A stretch of DNA of 7,658 nt from Nitriliruptoraceae bacterium (GTDB lineage: Bacteria; Actinomycetota; Nitriliruptoria; Nitriliruptorales; Nitriliruptoraceae): NCBI GenBank assembly GCA_003554005.1, contig PWEU01000354.1, forward strand, positions 1-7,658, written 5' to 3'. How positions within the stretch are numbered: position 1 is the first letter of the stretch; every line of letters starts with the position of its first letter. The position numbers were made by a program, and so were the translations under genes. The notes beneath the pieces are model-generated. The model made no database searches. It had not been told where the DNA came from and saw nothing but the letters and a program-made list of their open reading frames with translations. This document shows positions 1-6,003 of the stretch, in pieces.

Positions 1-14
1 GGGAGGGGCAGACT

Positions 15-587
15 ATGAGTTATCTGAAAAAGTATACTTGTGTAGGGCCATTGGAGCCTGTATACAAAATTGCAAACAAGGTTCTTGTTCGTTTACACGA
101 GATATTAAACATTGATTCTTGCTATGAAGAAGAGGACGGGGGGATAGATCTTAATAAAACCAATCTCGATAAATATACAAAAGAGACAACGATAGAGTGG
201 AATGACAACTTAGTATTTCATACAGAGGAAATTAGAAACTTGCAATATTGTGAGGATATGAAAAGAGGTGTTTATATAACACCTGGTTTTTCCGGTGGTG
301 ACAGGGGGAGGCATGTAGTTGATGTAATCCGAGTGCAGGGGTTTGAAGGAAGGCTTGGGGCAGTAATCCCCGAGATATGCGAATACTTAAAAGAATACCT
401 AGTAAACGACAAATCATATGATGTGTTTGAATTTCAATTAGAGGCGGCGTGTCAAGGCTATTTAGCCTATAGAGATGCAGTTAAAAGAGCGCTAGATGCA
501 ATAGACGACCCTAAGTCATCGTATTATAAATCTGCCAAAATATCGGCGAATATATTACGAGAAATATATAATCTTTACAAACTATAG
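15..587 (+). CDS. Hypothetical protein, AT-rich gene upstream of the portal operon
   Basis: I do not recognise this 190-residue protein. It starts at ATG 15 behind a strong GGGAGG at 1-6 with 8 bases of spacing, so the start looks sound. The protein appears soluble: there is no signal peptide or membrane segment, the middle is acidic, and residues from about 115 on look helical (PEICEYLKEYL, then AYRDAVKRALDAIDD). Base composition differs from the neighbours. A hand count of 61-240 gives 59 G+C in 180 bases (about 33%), against 34 in 60 for portal bases 1381-1440. Codons such as ATA, AGA and TTA are common. It has its own ribosome site and is closed by its own terminator. This looks like a separately acquired cargo ('moron') gene placed just before the head genes. 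It could instead be an ordinary late regulator; function is unknown. Confidence 0.8.
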   Translation: MSYLKKYTCVGPLEPVYKIANKVLVRLHEILNIDSCYEEEDGGIDLNKTNLDKYTKETTIEWNDNLVFHTEEIRNLQYCEDMKRGVYITPGFSGGDRGRHVVDVIRVQGFEGRLGAVIPEICEYLKEYLVNDKSYDVFEFQLEAACQGYLAYRDAVKRALDAIDDPKSSYYKSAKISANILREIYNLYKL

Positions 588-616
588 ATAGAAAGAAAGA
601 CTAACAACTAAATATT

Positions 617-641
617 TCTCCGAATCGAAACCGATAGGGGA
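617..641 (+). promoter_or_regulatory. Candidate competing (antiterminator-like) hairpin
   Basis: TCTCC (617-621) can pair with GGGGA (637-641), and ATCG (624-627) with CGAT (632-635) around loop AAAC. This fold uses the first five bases of the long terminator's 5' arm, so the two structures compete at the base of the terminator stem. It is shorter than the terminator, which would still keep most of its pairs, so it may be chance. The pairing is seen; a regulatory role is inference. Confidence 0.3.
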
Positions 642-702
642 GGCTGACAGCAGAGAGACCGCTAACAGGCGGTTTTTGTGTTGTCCGTCTCCCCGTTTTT
701 TT
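637..702 (+). terminator. Long nested intrinsic terminator
   Basis: Bases 637-662 pair with 669-694 around the loop TAACAG (663-668): 26 opposed positions, with mismatches only at 645/686 and 653/678 and a few G-T wobbles. Seven T (696-702) follow. The inner part is a small terminator of its own: ACCGC (658-662) pairs with GCGGT (669-673) and is followed by four more T (674-677). It should end the transcript of the AT-rich gene. The complementary strand has no T-run after the stem, so it acts on + strand transcripts. I saw no convincing promoter between it and the portal operon, so downstream expression may depend on readthrough, antitermination or a weak promoter I cannot identify. Confidence 0.85.
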
Positions 703-710
703 ATTATTAA

Positions 711-716
711 GGGAGG
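711..716 (+). promoter_or_regulatory. Ribosome binding site that sets a TTG start
   Basis: GGGAGG lies 8 bases before TTG 725 and only 3 bases before ATG 720. The spacing favours the TTG. The ATG frame stops after 23 codons, while the TTG frame gives a coherent membrane protein that overlaps the portal start. Confidence 0.75.
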
Positions 717-724
717 TATATGAG

Positions 725-949
725 TTGGAGTATATACTTATTCTTTTATGTTCTTTTGCGGGTGCGTTTGCAGGGGCATACCTGGGGGTAAGGCCGAGAG
801 AAACCCCTAAACCCTTACCTATCCCCCGCGCCAAGAAGGAAACCAAGAAACAGGAACAGCAGAAGGAGGCCGCCAACCAGGCGTTCCAGCAAAAAAAGAA
901 AGCCTGGCTTTACGGCCCAAGCAGGTTCCAGGAAGAAGGTGATAGCTAA
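725..949 (+). CDS. Small single-pass membrane protein upstream of portal
   Basis: This 74-residue protein starts at TTG. Residues 3-21 form a hydrophobic, small-residue-rich segment (ILILLCSFAGAFAGAYLGV), a good single membrane helix whose GAFAG spacing could favour helix packing. A proline-rich stretch follows (PRETPKPLPIPRAKK), then a Lys/Gln/Glu-rich tail likely to be helical. The stop codon shares its last A with the portal ATG (TAATG), so the two are probably translationally coupled. Short membrane-anchored proteins beside portals are known as hypothetical proteins, but I cannot assign a family. Possible roles are membrane anchoring of early head assembly or a lysis-related function; both are guesses. 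A one-helix holin is less likely because lysis genes usually lie elsewhere. Confidence 0.75.
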   Translation: MEYILILLCSFAGAFAGAYLGVRPRETPKPLPIPRAKKETKKQEQQKEAANQAFQQKKKAWLYGPSRFQEEGDS

Positions 950-2826
950 TGGCAGACAGCCCCCTTGCCTCGCAACAGCAGCAAGACACGGATAAGAAGT
1001 TAGCCGATAAAATCAGGAAGCGATACCGCAGCGGCGTTAGCTTCAAGCAATCGCAGAACTTTTACGAGGATTGGGCGGAGTATGAAAGGTTCTGGAATAG
1101 TTCCCAGTGGCCTAATCCTACACCCGATACCGAGGATATGCCCCGTCCTGTTACCAACTATTTCGCCTCCATTATCGAACAGAAAGTGGCGGCGCTAACC
1201 TACGAACTGCCGGAGATATACTTTGAACCGGTAGAGAAGAACCCGGATGAAGAAGAGGGCATAGAGTCCCTCGATGTGCAGGCGGCAGAACTGCTGTCAA
1301 TGGCGGCAGAACACCAGGCCGAGAAGATAGACCTCGAAGAACTACTGGACGGGGGAGTAAGAAGCGGAGGGCTACTCGGCAACGGGATATGGTTCTTCCC
1401 CTGGGATAACACCATCATAGGCGGCGGGCAGAAATCCCGCTATGTTGGCGATATAACAGGGTATATCATAGACCCGGCAGACTTCTTCCCGGGAGACCCT
1501 ACCAACCCTGATATGCAAGCACAGCCCTGGATAATCCTTGCCGAAAGGAGACCGCTGGAGGAAGTAAAGACCTTTTACAATCAGCACGCCCCCGGCATAG
1601 TCGAACTTTTGGAAGAAGAACGCCAGAGAAGCGATACGCAGGTTTACGATTACCAGAAAACGGAACAGGACGAAACGGGCTATGTGGACGTTTTGCATAT
1701 GTTCTGGAAGGAAACCGAAGAGGTTAATACTCCCATGTCTGAAATCGTATCAGGCGAACCGAAAGGCAGCGCCGCAGACCATGAAGAGGACGACGAAGGG
1801 ATAATCCTCTACGAAACCACGCTTAACTATGCGGTGGAGTGCCAGGGGTATGTATTAAGGGAGGAAGAGAACTTCTACGAACACGCCCTTTACCCCTTTG
1901 TTACCTTCCAGTGGTATCCGAAAAGAAAGAGTTTCTGGGGCAAGTCCGAGTCTACGGATATTATCGCCTCCCAGAAGGAAAGCAACCGCCTTTCGGGTAT
2001 TTCGCTGTTATCGGCTTATATCGCGGGGCTTCCCGATCTTGTCTATAACCCCGATTGGATAAACGAAGATGACCTTACGTCCTCGGCGGGCGGCAGGATG
2101 ATCAAGGATCGTTCACAGGCAGGGGTGGGGAACATTAACTACCTTCGCCCTCCTACTCCGGCGAGGCATATCCCGCAGATGAAGGAAGATTTAACTGCGG
2201 GTATGAAAGAAACCTCCGGCGTTCACGAGGCATGGAGTGGCAAAGCCCCTTCCGCAGACCTGAACGCTTCTGCCATTATCGCCCTGCAGGAGGCAGCAGG
2301 GGTAAAAATAAGGGGTATTCAGCGCAGGCTTGCGAGTGCCTTAAAGGAAATGGGCAGGATATGGCTGGCACACTGGAAGGAATTTTACGCCGAACCGAGA
2401 TTGCTGCGTAAAGCAGGCCCCGGCAACGAAACGGGGTTCGAGTGGTTCACAGGCACGGACTACAAGGAAATGCAGTTCGACGTAAGGATACAGGCGGGGA
2501 CAGCCTCCCCGTTTAGCAAGACTCTCGCCATGACCACGCTTAAAGAATTATTGGAGATGCAGCTTATCACTCCCGAGGAATACTTCGAGCTTATGCCCGC
2601 AGACGTTTTGCCGCAGGCGCAGAAGATACTGCAGATGAGGGAGGAAGAAAAGCGCAGGCAGCAGGAACGGCAGGAGGAAATACTGCGGGAAGAAATACAA
2701 AATATGCTGTTAGAAGGCACACCGGGGCAGCAATCCGCACCGGGGCAGGAACCCATGCCGCAGCAGCCTATGCCACAGCAACCGCAGCAGCCTATGCCGG
2801 AACAATCCGGGGGCATGGTTTACTAA
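949..2826 (+). CDS. Portal protein (P22-type)
   Basis: This is the portal subunit, which forms the dodecameric ring at one capsid vertex through which DNA enters and leaves. Recognisable segments in order are: RPVTNYFASIIEQKVAALTY (66-85), typical of the portal N-terminal core; GIWFFPWD (146-153) and GYIIDPADFFPGDP (171-184), the wing region of P22-like portals; WGKSESTDIIASQKESNRLS (330-349) and SADLNASAIIALQEAAGVKI (435-454), matching the long helices of the stem and crown; and a highly charged helix (562-588). The tail (590-625) is Gln/Pro/Met-rich and low complexity. The length of 625 is close to, though shorter than, P22 gp1. The start at ATG 949 overlaps the previous stop by one base, and AAGGTGAT just upstream serves as ribosome site. 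The call rests on recognised sequence pattern, not on a search. Confidence 0.9.
   Translation: MADSPLASQQQQDTDKKLADKIRKRYRSGVSFKQSQNFYEDWAEYERFWNSSQWPNPTPDTEDMPRPVTNYFASIIEQKVAALTYELPEIYFEPVEKNPDEEEGIESLDVQAAELLSMAAEHQAEKIDLEELLDGGVRSGGLLGNGIWFFPWDNTIIGGGQKSRYVGDITGYIIDPADFFPGDPTNPDMQAQPWIILAERRPLEEVKTFYNQHAPGIVELLEEERQRSDTQVYDYQKTEQDETGYVDVLHMFWKETEEVNTPMSEIVSGEPKGSAADHEEDDEGIILYETTLNYAVECQGYVLREEENFYEHALYPFVTFQWYPKRKSFWGKSESTDIIASQKESNRLSGISLLSAYIAGLPDLVYNPDWINEDDLTSSAGGRMIKDRSQAGVGNINYLRPPTPARHIPQMKEDLTAGMKETSGVHEAWSGKAPSADLNASAIIALQEAAGVKIRGIQRRLASALKEMGRIWLAHWKEFYAEPRLLRKAGPGNETGFEWFTGTDYKEMQFDVRIQAGTASPFSKTLAMTTLKELLEMQLITPEEYFELMPADVLPQAQKILQMREEEKRRQQERQEEILREEIQNMLLEGTPGQQSAPGQEPMPQQPMPQQPQQPMPEQSGGMVY
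2758..2798 (+). repeat. Direct repeat in the portal C-terminal tail
   Basis: A 17-base unit, CCGCAGCAGCCTATGCC, occurs at 2758-2774 and again at 2782-2798, exactly 24 bases (eight codons) apart. It encodes the repeated PQQPMP of the Gln/Pro tail. A second pair, CACCGGGGCAG, occurs at 2720-2730 and 2738-2748. These look like in-frame slippage or duplication within a disordered tail, a place where length variation between relatives would be expected. Confidence 0.85.
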
Positions 2827-2845
2827 GAAAGGGTGGTGATAACCG

Positions 2846-3208
2846 TTGGCAAAACCTATTCTGCACAGAAATTCAGAAGTCGATAGGGAAACAGTAGTAT
2901 GGGCGGCCAGTACTGACCCCAGATATGTGAGTATGCCGCTTGGCAATCTCGCCCCTGTATTAATCTATGTTGATAACGGGGTGGGGCAAACGCTTACCGT
3001 TAATTTTGAGTACAAGATAGGCGACGATGATGTGGGTTGGTATGACAGCAGCAACAACGAGATGGAGTTTACCGTTCCGGCCAGTACCAAAAGGGTGTTC
3101 GGCCCCTTCGAGTACTTCCCCCGTTTTTCGGGAGGCAGGCTGAAAATCGTTCCGGGGGCAGCACCGGTGGCAGACGACGAAACTTTAGTGGTAATACAGG
3201 AAGTATAA
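2846..3208 (+). CDS. Hypothetical beta-rich protein between portal and scaffold
   Basis: This 120-residue protein starts at TTG 2846 behind GGGTGGTGAT (2831-2840). I do not recognise the family. Alternating hydrophobic stretches (APVLIYVDN, QTLTVNFEYKIG, KRVFGPFEYFP, GRLKIVPG, ETLVVIQEV) predict a compact beta-sandwich with no membrane segment or signal. The gene follows the portal by 19 bases and is closed by a terminator, so it is the last member of the portal transcript section. Position and fold fit a minor virion component such as a decoration or fibre-base protein, but this is inference. The TTG start is chosen because no in-frame ATG lies near a ribosome site; the next ATG would remove about 30 residues. 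Confidence 0.8.
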   Translation: MAKPILHRNSEVDRETVVWAASTDPRYVSMPLGNLAPVLIYVDNGVGQTLTVNFEYKIGDDDVGWYDSSNNEMEFTVPASTKRVFGPFEYFPRFSGGRLKIVPGAAPVADDETLVVIQEV

Positions 3209-3212
3209 CCCG

Positions 3213-3233
3213 GCACTCTAAGGAGTGCTTTTT
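3213..3233 (+). terminator. Intrinsic terminator after the portal section
   Basis: GCACTC (3213-3218) pairs perfectly with GAGTGC (3223-3228) around loop TAAG, followed by TTTTT (3229-3233). It begins 5 bases after the stop of the 120-residue gene. Since the scaffold gene follows on the same strand only 70 bases later, partial readthrough or an unrecognised promoter must supply the capsid cassette. Confidence 0.85.
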
Positions 3234-3242
3234 AGTATCAAA

Positions 3243-3281
3243 AAGGGCGTGAACGCAGCAGGTAGTTTGACGCCTTCTACC
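3243..3281 (+). promoter_or_regulatory. Competing hairpins in the scaffold leader
   Basis: Two pairings share this leader. AAGG-CGT (3243-3250, with G3247 bulged) pairs with ACGCCTT (3270-3276), and GGTAG (3261-3265) pairs with CTACC (3277-3281). The 5' arm of the second lies in the loop of the first, and the 3' arms abut with no linker, so they are more likely alternatives than a pseudoknot. The scaffold ribosome site AGGAGG (3289-3294) follows 7 bases later. A role in controlling scaffold translation is possible but unproven. Confidence 0.35.
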
Positions 3282-3302
3282 AAAATTTAGGAGGAATAAC
3301 CG

Positions 3303-4127
3303 ATGGACGATGAAAAAGTACTTTCGGGCGTAGAGGAAGAGGAAGCTCCCGACGCCGGGGAGCAGGAAGAAGAGGACTTATTCAGCACAGGGGACGAGGA
3401 CGAAGCCGAAGGAGAGGAACAAGCAAGCGAAGCGGAAGAAACCGAAGAAAAGGTAGACCCGAAAGCCTTTGCCGCTAAACTGGCGAAGGAACGGGAAAAG
3501 ATTGAACAGGAGACAAAGGAACGGCTTGAAAAAGAACTGCGCCAGGAATACGACCAGAAATACGGGCGCACACAGGAACAAGGTTCGCAGCAGCAATCGC
3601 AGCAGCAGGGGCCTCCACCACTACCGAGGGATCAACTGGAAAAACTGGCCGACGACCTGGGCATGACCCCGGAAGCGGCTAACGCCATGTATATCCAACA
3701 GTGGAGGATTAATCAGCAGAACAACAGCCTCAAAAAGCAGGAAGAGTACTTGAAATCCCTGCAGGATAACACGGCTAAAGGAGAGGCACTTCGCCAGATA
3801 GAGGAAAAGAGGCAGCAGAACCCCAACCTGCCGGAAGCAGATACGAACCAGCTTGAAAAAATCCGCAAGGATTATAAATACAAGACAGGCTACGATCTGC
3901 CCTGGGACGACGCTTACGACAAGCTGGTTGCGCAGGAGGCCATGAGTGGCAATCTTGAACGCTCCGCACAGCAGAAGGTAATCAACAACATTACCTCAAG
4001 GGGCAAGGCAACCGTTCAGGCCGGTAAGGGCGGGCAGGCGAAGAAGCCGAGCATAGAGGACATGAGTAAAGAGGAATTTGACAGCCTCGTGGAACAAGCG
4101 AAGGCAGGCAAATTCAAGAAAGGTTAA
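3303..4127 (+). CDS. Head scaffolding protein
   Basis: This protein is the internal assembly scaffold that shapes the procapsid and leaves or is degraded before DNA packaging. It has 274 residues with a very acidic N-terminus (about 1-50, mostly Glu and Asp), a charged helical or coiled-coil region (52-88), a Gln/Pro-rich linker (89-108, QQQSQQQGPPP), a helical middle (110-180) and a basic C-terminus (about 228-274) ending in MSKEEFDSLVEQAKAGKFKKG. An acidic N-terminus with a short basic helical tail that binds the capsid protein is characteristic of scaffolds such as P22 gp8. Position just before the major capsid protein supports this. Start is ATG 3303, 8 bases after a perfect AGGAGG. No protease motif is apparent, so this is scaffold only. 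Confidence 0.87.
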   Translation: MDDEKVLSGVEEEEAPDAGEQEEEDLFSTGDEDEAEGEEQASEAEETEEKVDPKAFAAKLAKEREKIEQETKERLEKELRQEYDQKYGRTQEQGSQQQSQQQGPPPLPRDQLEKLADDLGMTPEAANAMYIQQWRINQQNNSLKKQEEYLKSLQDNTAKGEALRQIEEKRQQNPNLPEADTNQLEKIRKDYKYKTGYDLPWDDAYDKLVAQEAMSGNLERSAQQKVINNITSRGKATVQAGKGGQAKKPSIEDMSKEEFDSLVEQAKAGKFKKG

Positions 4128-4152
4128 ATCTTACCAAGAGAGGTGAAAATAT

Positions 4153-4473
4153 ATGGCAACCGTAGGAAACTTTCAAATGGGCACAGGTCAGGCAGCTTAC
4201 GGCATGGCAACGGCAGGAACCGATGCAATCACGGTAAACCTGGGCTTTAAGCCTATTTATGTAAGGGTTTACAACGCCGATAGCAGGCTGACAGTGGAGA
4301 AGTTGCGCGGCAACGACGATGTGGATATGGGCGGCGGGCTTAACCGTCCTGCCAACGGTGACGCAGTAACAGAGTTGGGGGGAGACGGCATCAGCTTTAC
4401 CGACAGCGGCTTTGTTATCGGCACGGATTGCACTACAGACAACGAAGATTATATGTGGATGGCTTTTGGTTAA
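4153..4473 (+). CDS. Small virion protein, likely decoration protein
   Basis: This 106-residue protein lies between scaffold and major capsid protein. Visible features are a Gly/Ala-rich start, the beta hairpin GTDAITVNLGFKPIYVRVYN (22-41), an Asp/Gly-rich middle, and the closing pattern GDGISFTDSGFVIG (77-90) then DYMWMAFG at the C-terminus. The combination of 'GFKP.YV.V.N' and a late 'GF.(I/V)G' with an aromatic-rich end resembles small beta-structured phage virion proteins near capsid genes. The family is not firmly identified. Placement between scaffold and capsid fits a capsid-surface decoration protein. ATG 4153 follows GAGAGGTGA (4138-4146). Its stop codon lies inside a hairpin (4460-4478). 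Confidence 0.75.
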   Translation: MATVGNFQMGTGQAAYGMATAGTDAITVNLGFKPIYVRVYNADSRLTVEKLRGNDDVDMGGGLNRPANGDAVTELGGDGISFTDSGFVIGTDCTTDNEDYMWMAFG

Positions 4474-4478
4474 AGCCA
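4460..4478 (+). promoter_or_regulatory. Hairpin spanning a stop codon upstream of the capsid gene
   Basis: TGGCTTT (4460-4466) pairs perfectly with AAAGCCA (4472-4478) around TGGTT, covering the TAA of the decoration-like gene. No T-run follows, so it is not an intrinsic terminator. It could mark or protect the 5' side of the capsid message, but may be incidental. Confidence 0.4.
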
Positions 4479-4511
4479 CCGTTTCAAAACAACAAGGAGA
4501 GGTGAATATAA

Positions 4512-5447
4512 ATGCCTAACAGGTATTCAGGTGTAAACGCAGTCGGCCAGCAGGCACAGACGTTCTATGATCGTACTTTATTGGAACGCCTCCTGCCTAC
4601 GTTGGTGTTTTTAAAGCATGGTCAGAAGAAAACTATCCCCAAGCGGGAAGGGGCAACGGGTAACTGGAGAAGGTTTACTTCTCTCGATGCCGCAACTACG
4701 CCCCTCGTCGAAGGGGTAACTCCATCAGGAAGCCGCCCGGTAGTCGAGGCTGTTACCGCAACAGTACAGGGCTATGGGGATTACGTCTATCTTACCGACC
4801 TTCTGGATATGGCAGGGATAGATGATGTGGCTACGGAAATGTACGAAGTACTCGGAGAACAGGCAGGGGAAACCCTCGATACTATCGTCAGAGATGTGGT
4901 AGCCGCAGGAACAAACGTCTACCGCGTCAACGCCAGGGCCGCTCGCGGTGATGTGGAAGCCGGCGATATAATGGACGGGGTTACAATGAGGCGGGCAAGA
5001 AGGATCATGGCCCGCAACAATGTTAAGCCTGTGCAGGGCGCCGGTGCGTATGTCGGCTTTGTCCACCCCGACGTAGCCTATGACATTACGGGCGATGCCG
5101 CATGGGTAAACGCCAACCAGTACGCCGGAAGTGAAAAAATCTTCGACGGTGAAATTGGCAAGATGCACGGCATACGCTATATCGAAACCACCCTTGCGCC
5201 TATCTGGGAAGATGGGGGCGTGGGGAATACGGACGTTTACGGGACAATTATTGTCGGGAAGGGTGCTTACGGTATTCCCGATATTGCAGGTTCCAGCAAG
5301 CCCCAGACCATTACTAAGAGTTTGGGTAGTGCAGGAAGTGCTGACCCGTTAGAGCAACGATCCTCGACGGGCTGGAAAGCCTATTTAGCCGCTGTTCGTC
5401 TAAACGAACTGTGTATCCTGCGAGTGGAGAGTGCTGTCACGGCGTAA
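4512..5447 (+). CDS. Major capsid protein, N4-gp56 family
   Basis: This is the main shell protein, with the HK97-type fold expected for the N4-gp56 family. The 311 residues include several family hallmarks: the N-terminal FYDRTLLERLLPTLVFLKHG (18-37); TIPKREGATGNWRRFTSL (41-58) followed by TTPLVEGVTPSG (62-73), the region corresponding to the extended loop; the long helix with TLDTIVRDVVAAGTN (121-135); and FVHPDVAYDIT (183-193) with GEIGKMHGIRYIET (213-226). Length and motif order fit. ATG 4512 has an excellent double ribosome site (AAGGAG 4494-4499 and GAGGTGA 4499-4505), consistent with the high expression a shell protein needs. The gene follows scaffold and decoration candidates as usual. 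No N-terminal propeptide is evident. Confidence 0.93.
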   Translation: MPNRYSGVNAVGQQAQTFYDRTLLERLLPTLVFLKHGQKKTIPKREGATGNWRRFTSLDAATTPLVEGVTPSGSRPVVEAVTATVQGYGDYVYLTDLLDMAGIDDVATEMYEVLGEQAGETLDTIVRDVVAAGTNVYRVNARAARGDVEAGDIMDGVTMRRARRIMARNNVKPVQGAGAYVGFVHPDVAYDITGDAAWVNANQYAGSEKIFDGEIGKMHGIRYIETTLAPIWEDGGVGNTDVYGTIIVGKGAYGIPDIAGSSKPQTITKSLGSAGSADPLEQRSSTGWKAYLAAVRLNELCILRVESAVTA

Positions 5448-5458
5448 CAGCCGCGCAG

Positions 5459-5480
5459 CCTCTCCCCTTTAGGGGGGTGG
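5459..5480 (+). promoter_or_regulatory. Hairpin enclosing the ribosome site of the repeat protein
   Basis: CTCCCC (5462-5467, one T-G wobble) pairs with GGGGGG (5472-5477) around loop TTTA, extended by CC/GG (5459-5460 with 5479-5480) across one mismatch. The G-run and GG are the only ribosome-binding bases before ATG 5485, so folding would hide the site. Ribosomes finishing the capsid gene 12 bases upstream could open it, which would couple translation to capsid synthesis. Confidence 0.5.
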
Positions 5481-5484
5481 AATA

Positions 5485-5985
5485 ATGTCCAAGTTGGAGA
5501 AAATAATGTTCACAGGCTTTGCTGACGGTGAACAGTGGGGAGAGTTTTTGGAGGATTTGGTAGAGGATATTCGCAGGTTATCTCTAAGCCCGCACAGGCA
5601 GGTTGACGAGGATAACGAGTGCGATACCGCAGATGCCGACAGCCTTTCCTCCGCTAACACCCTGGCAAATGCCCTGAAAGTAGACTACAACGCACACAGG
5701 GAATTACTGCCCCATCACGTAGCGGAAGATTCGACCAACGATGTTACCTCAACCAACGCTACTACACAAAGCTCACTGAACACGCTTGCCAACGAGTTGA
5801 AAACAGAGTTTAACGCTCACCTCGAGCAAAGCGGTACTCACCTTATAGACGACGACAGCGACGAGGTAACAGCCAGCAACGCCAGCGACCTTGCAACTTC
5901 CTTAACGCTGATTAACGAGATTAAGGAGAAGTACAACTCTCACGTGAACAAGGCTGCTTACAAAGCGCCATTGACAGAGAAGTAG
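5485..5985 (+). CDS. Triple-repeat (His-bounded) structural protein
   Basis: This 166-residue acidic protein follows the capsid gene. After a unique N-terminus (1-36) it holds three repeats at residues 37-71, 78-112 and 119-153. Each is exactly 35 residues, begins and ends with His, and recurs every 41 residues. The shared pattern is H..(D/E)D..(N/D)(E)....A(S/T)...S..TL.N.(L/I)K..(Y/F)N.H, for example TLANELKTEFNAH. Similar His/Asn-rich motifs occur in phage virion proteins, but I cannot name a defined family. The Asp and His could bind metal; this is a guess. Position directly after the capsid gene suggests a capsid accessory, fibre or spacer protein. ATG 5485 follows a G-rich site within a hairpin. 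The gene ends with TAG and an immediate in-frame TAA. Confidence 0.8.
   Translation: MSKLEKIMFTGFADGEQWGEFLEDLVEDIRRLSLSPHRQVDEDNECDTADADSLSSANTLANALKVDYNAHRELLPHHVAEDSTNDVTSTNATTQSSLNTLANELKTEFNAHLEQSGTHLIDDDSDEVTASNASDLATSLTLINEIKEKYNSHVNKAAYKAPLTEK
5593..5943 (+). repeat. Three tandem 41-residue protein repeats
   Basis: The units lie at 5593-5697, 5716-5820 and 5839-5943, with a 123-base period. The protein pattern is well kept, but the DNA of the units differs clearly, so the duplication is old and held by selection on the protein rather than being a recent copy. Confidence 0.85.
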
Positions 5986-6003
5986 TAAGGGCAGGTTTAA
6001 AGT

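Noticed and set aside
567..602. Possible promoter near the end of the AT-rich gene (TATAAT at 567-572; TTTACA at 574-579)
   Set aside because: TATAAT has no acceptable -35 at the right distance, and TTTACA has no -10. The gene is AT-rich, so such matches are expected by chance.
729..738. Perfect 10-base palindrome AGTATATACT as an operator candidate
   Set aside because: It is short, AT-rich, lies within coding sequence, and has no second copy that I found nearby.
720..791. A 23-codon reading frame from ATG 720
   Set aside because: Only 3 bases separate it from GGGAGG, and it stops early. TTG 725 has proper spacing and gives a protein with a clear membrane helix.
2460..2816. Opposite-strand 118-residue frame rich in Cys and Ser
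   Set aside because: It is the complement of the Gln/Pro-rich portal tail. The Cys/Gly/Ser bias is what repeated CAG/CCG codons give on the other strand, and there is no ribosome site.
3267..3295. Promoter-like TTGACG before the scaffold gene
   Set aside because: The -10 position falls on the ribosome site AGGAGG, with no TATAAT-like sequence.
4114..4479. Opposite-strand 121-residue frame
   Set aside because: It is antisense to the decoration-like gene, which has a good ribosome site and fits the gene order.
4725..5168. Opposite-strand 147-residue frame inside the capsid gene
   Set aside because: It lies wholly within a well-recognised capsid gene and has no family-like features or ribosome site.
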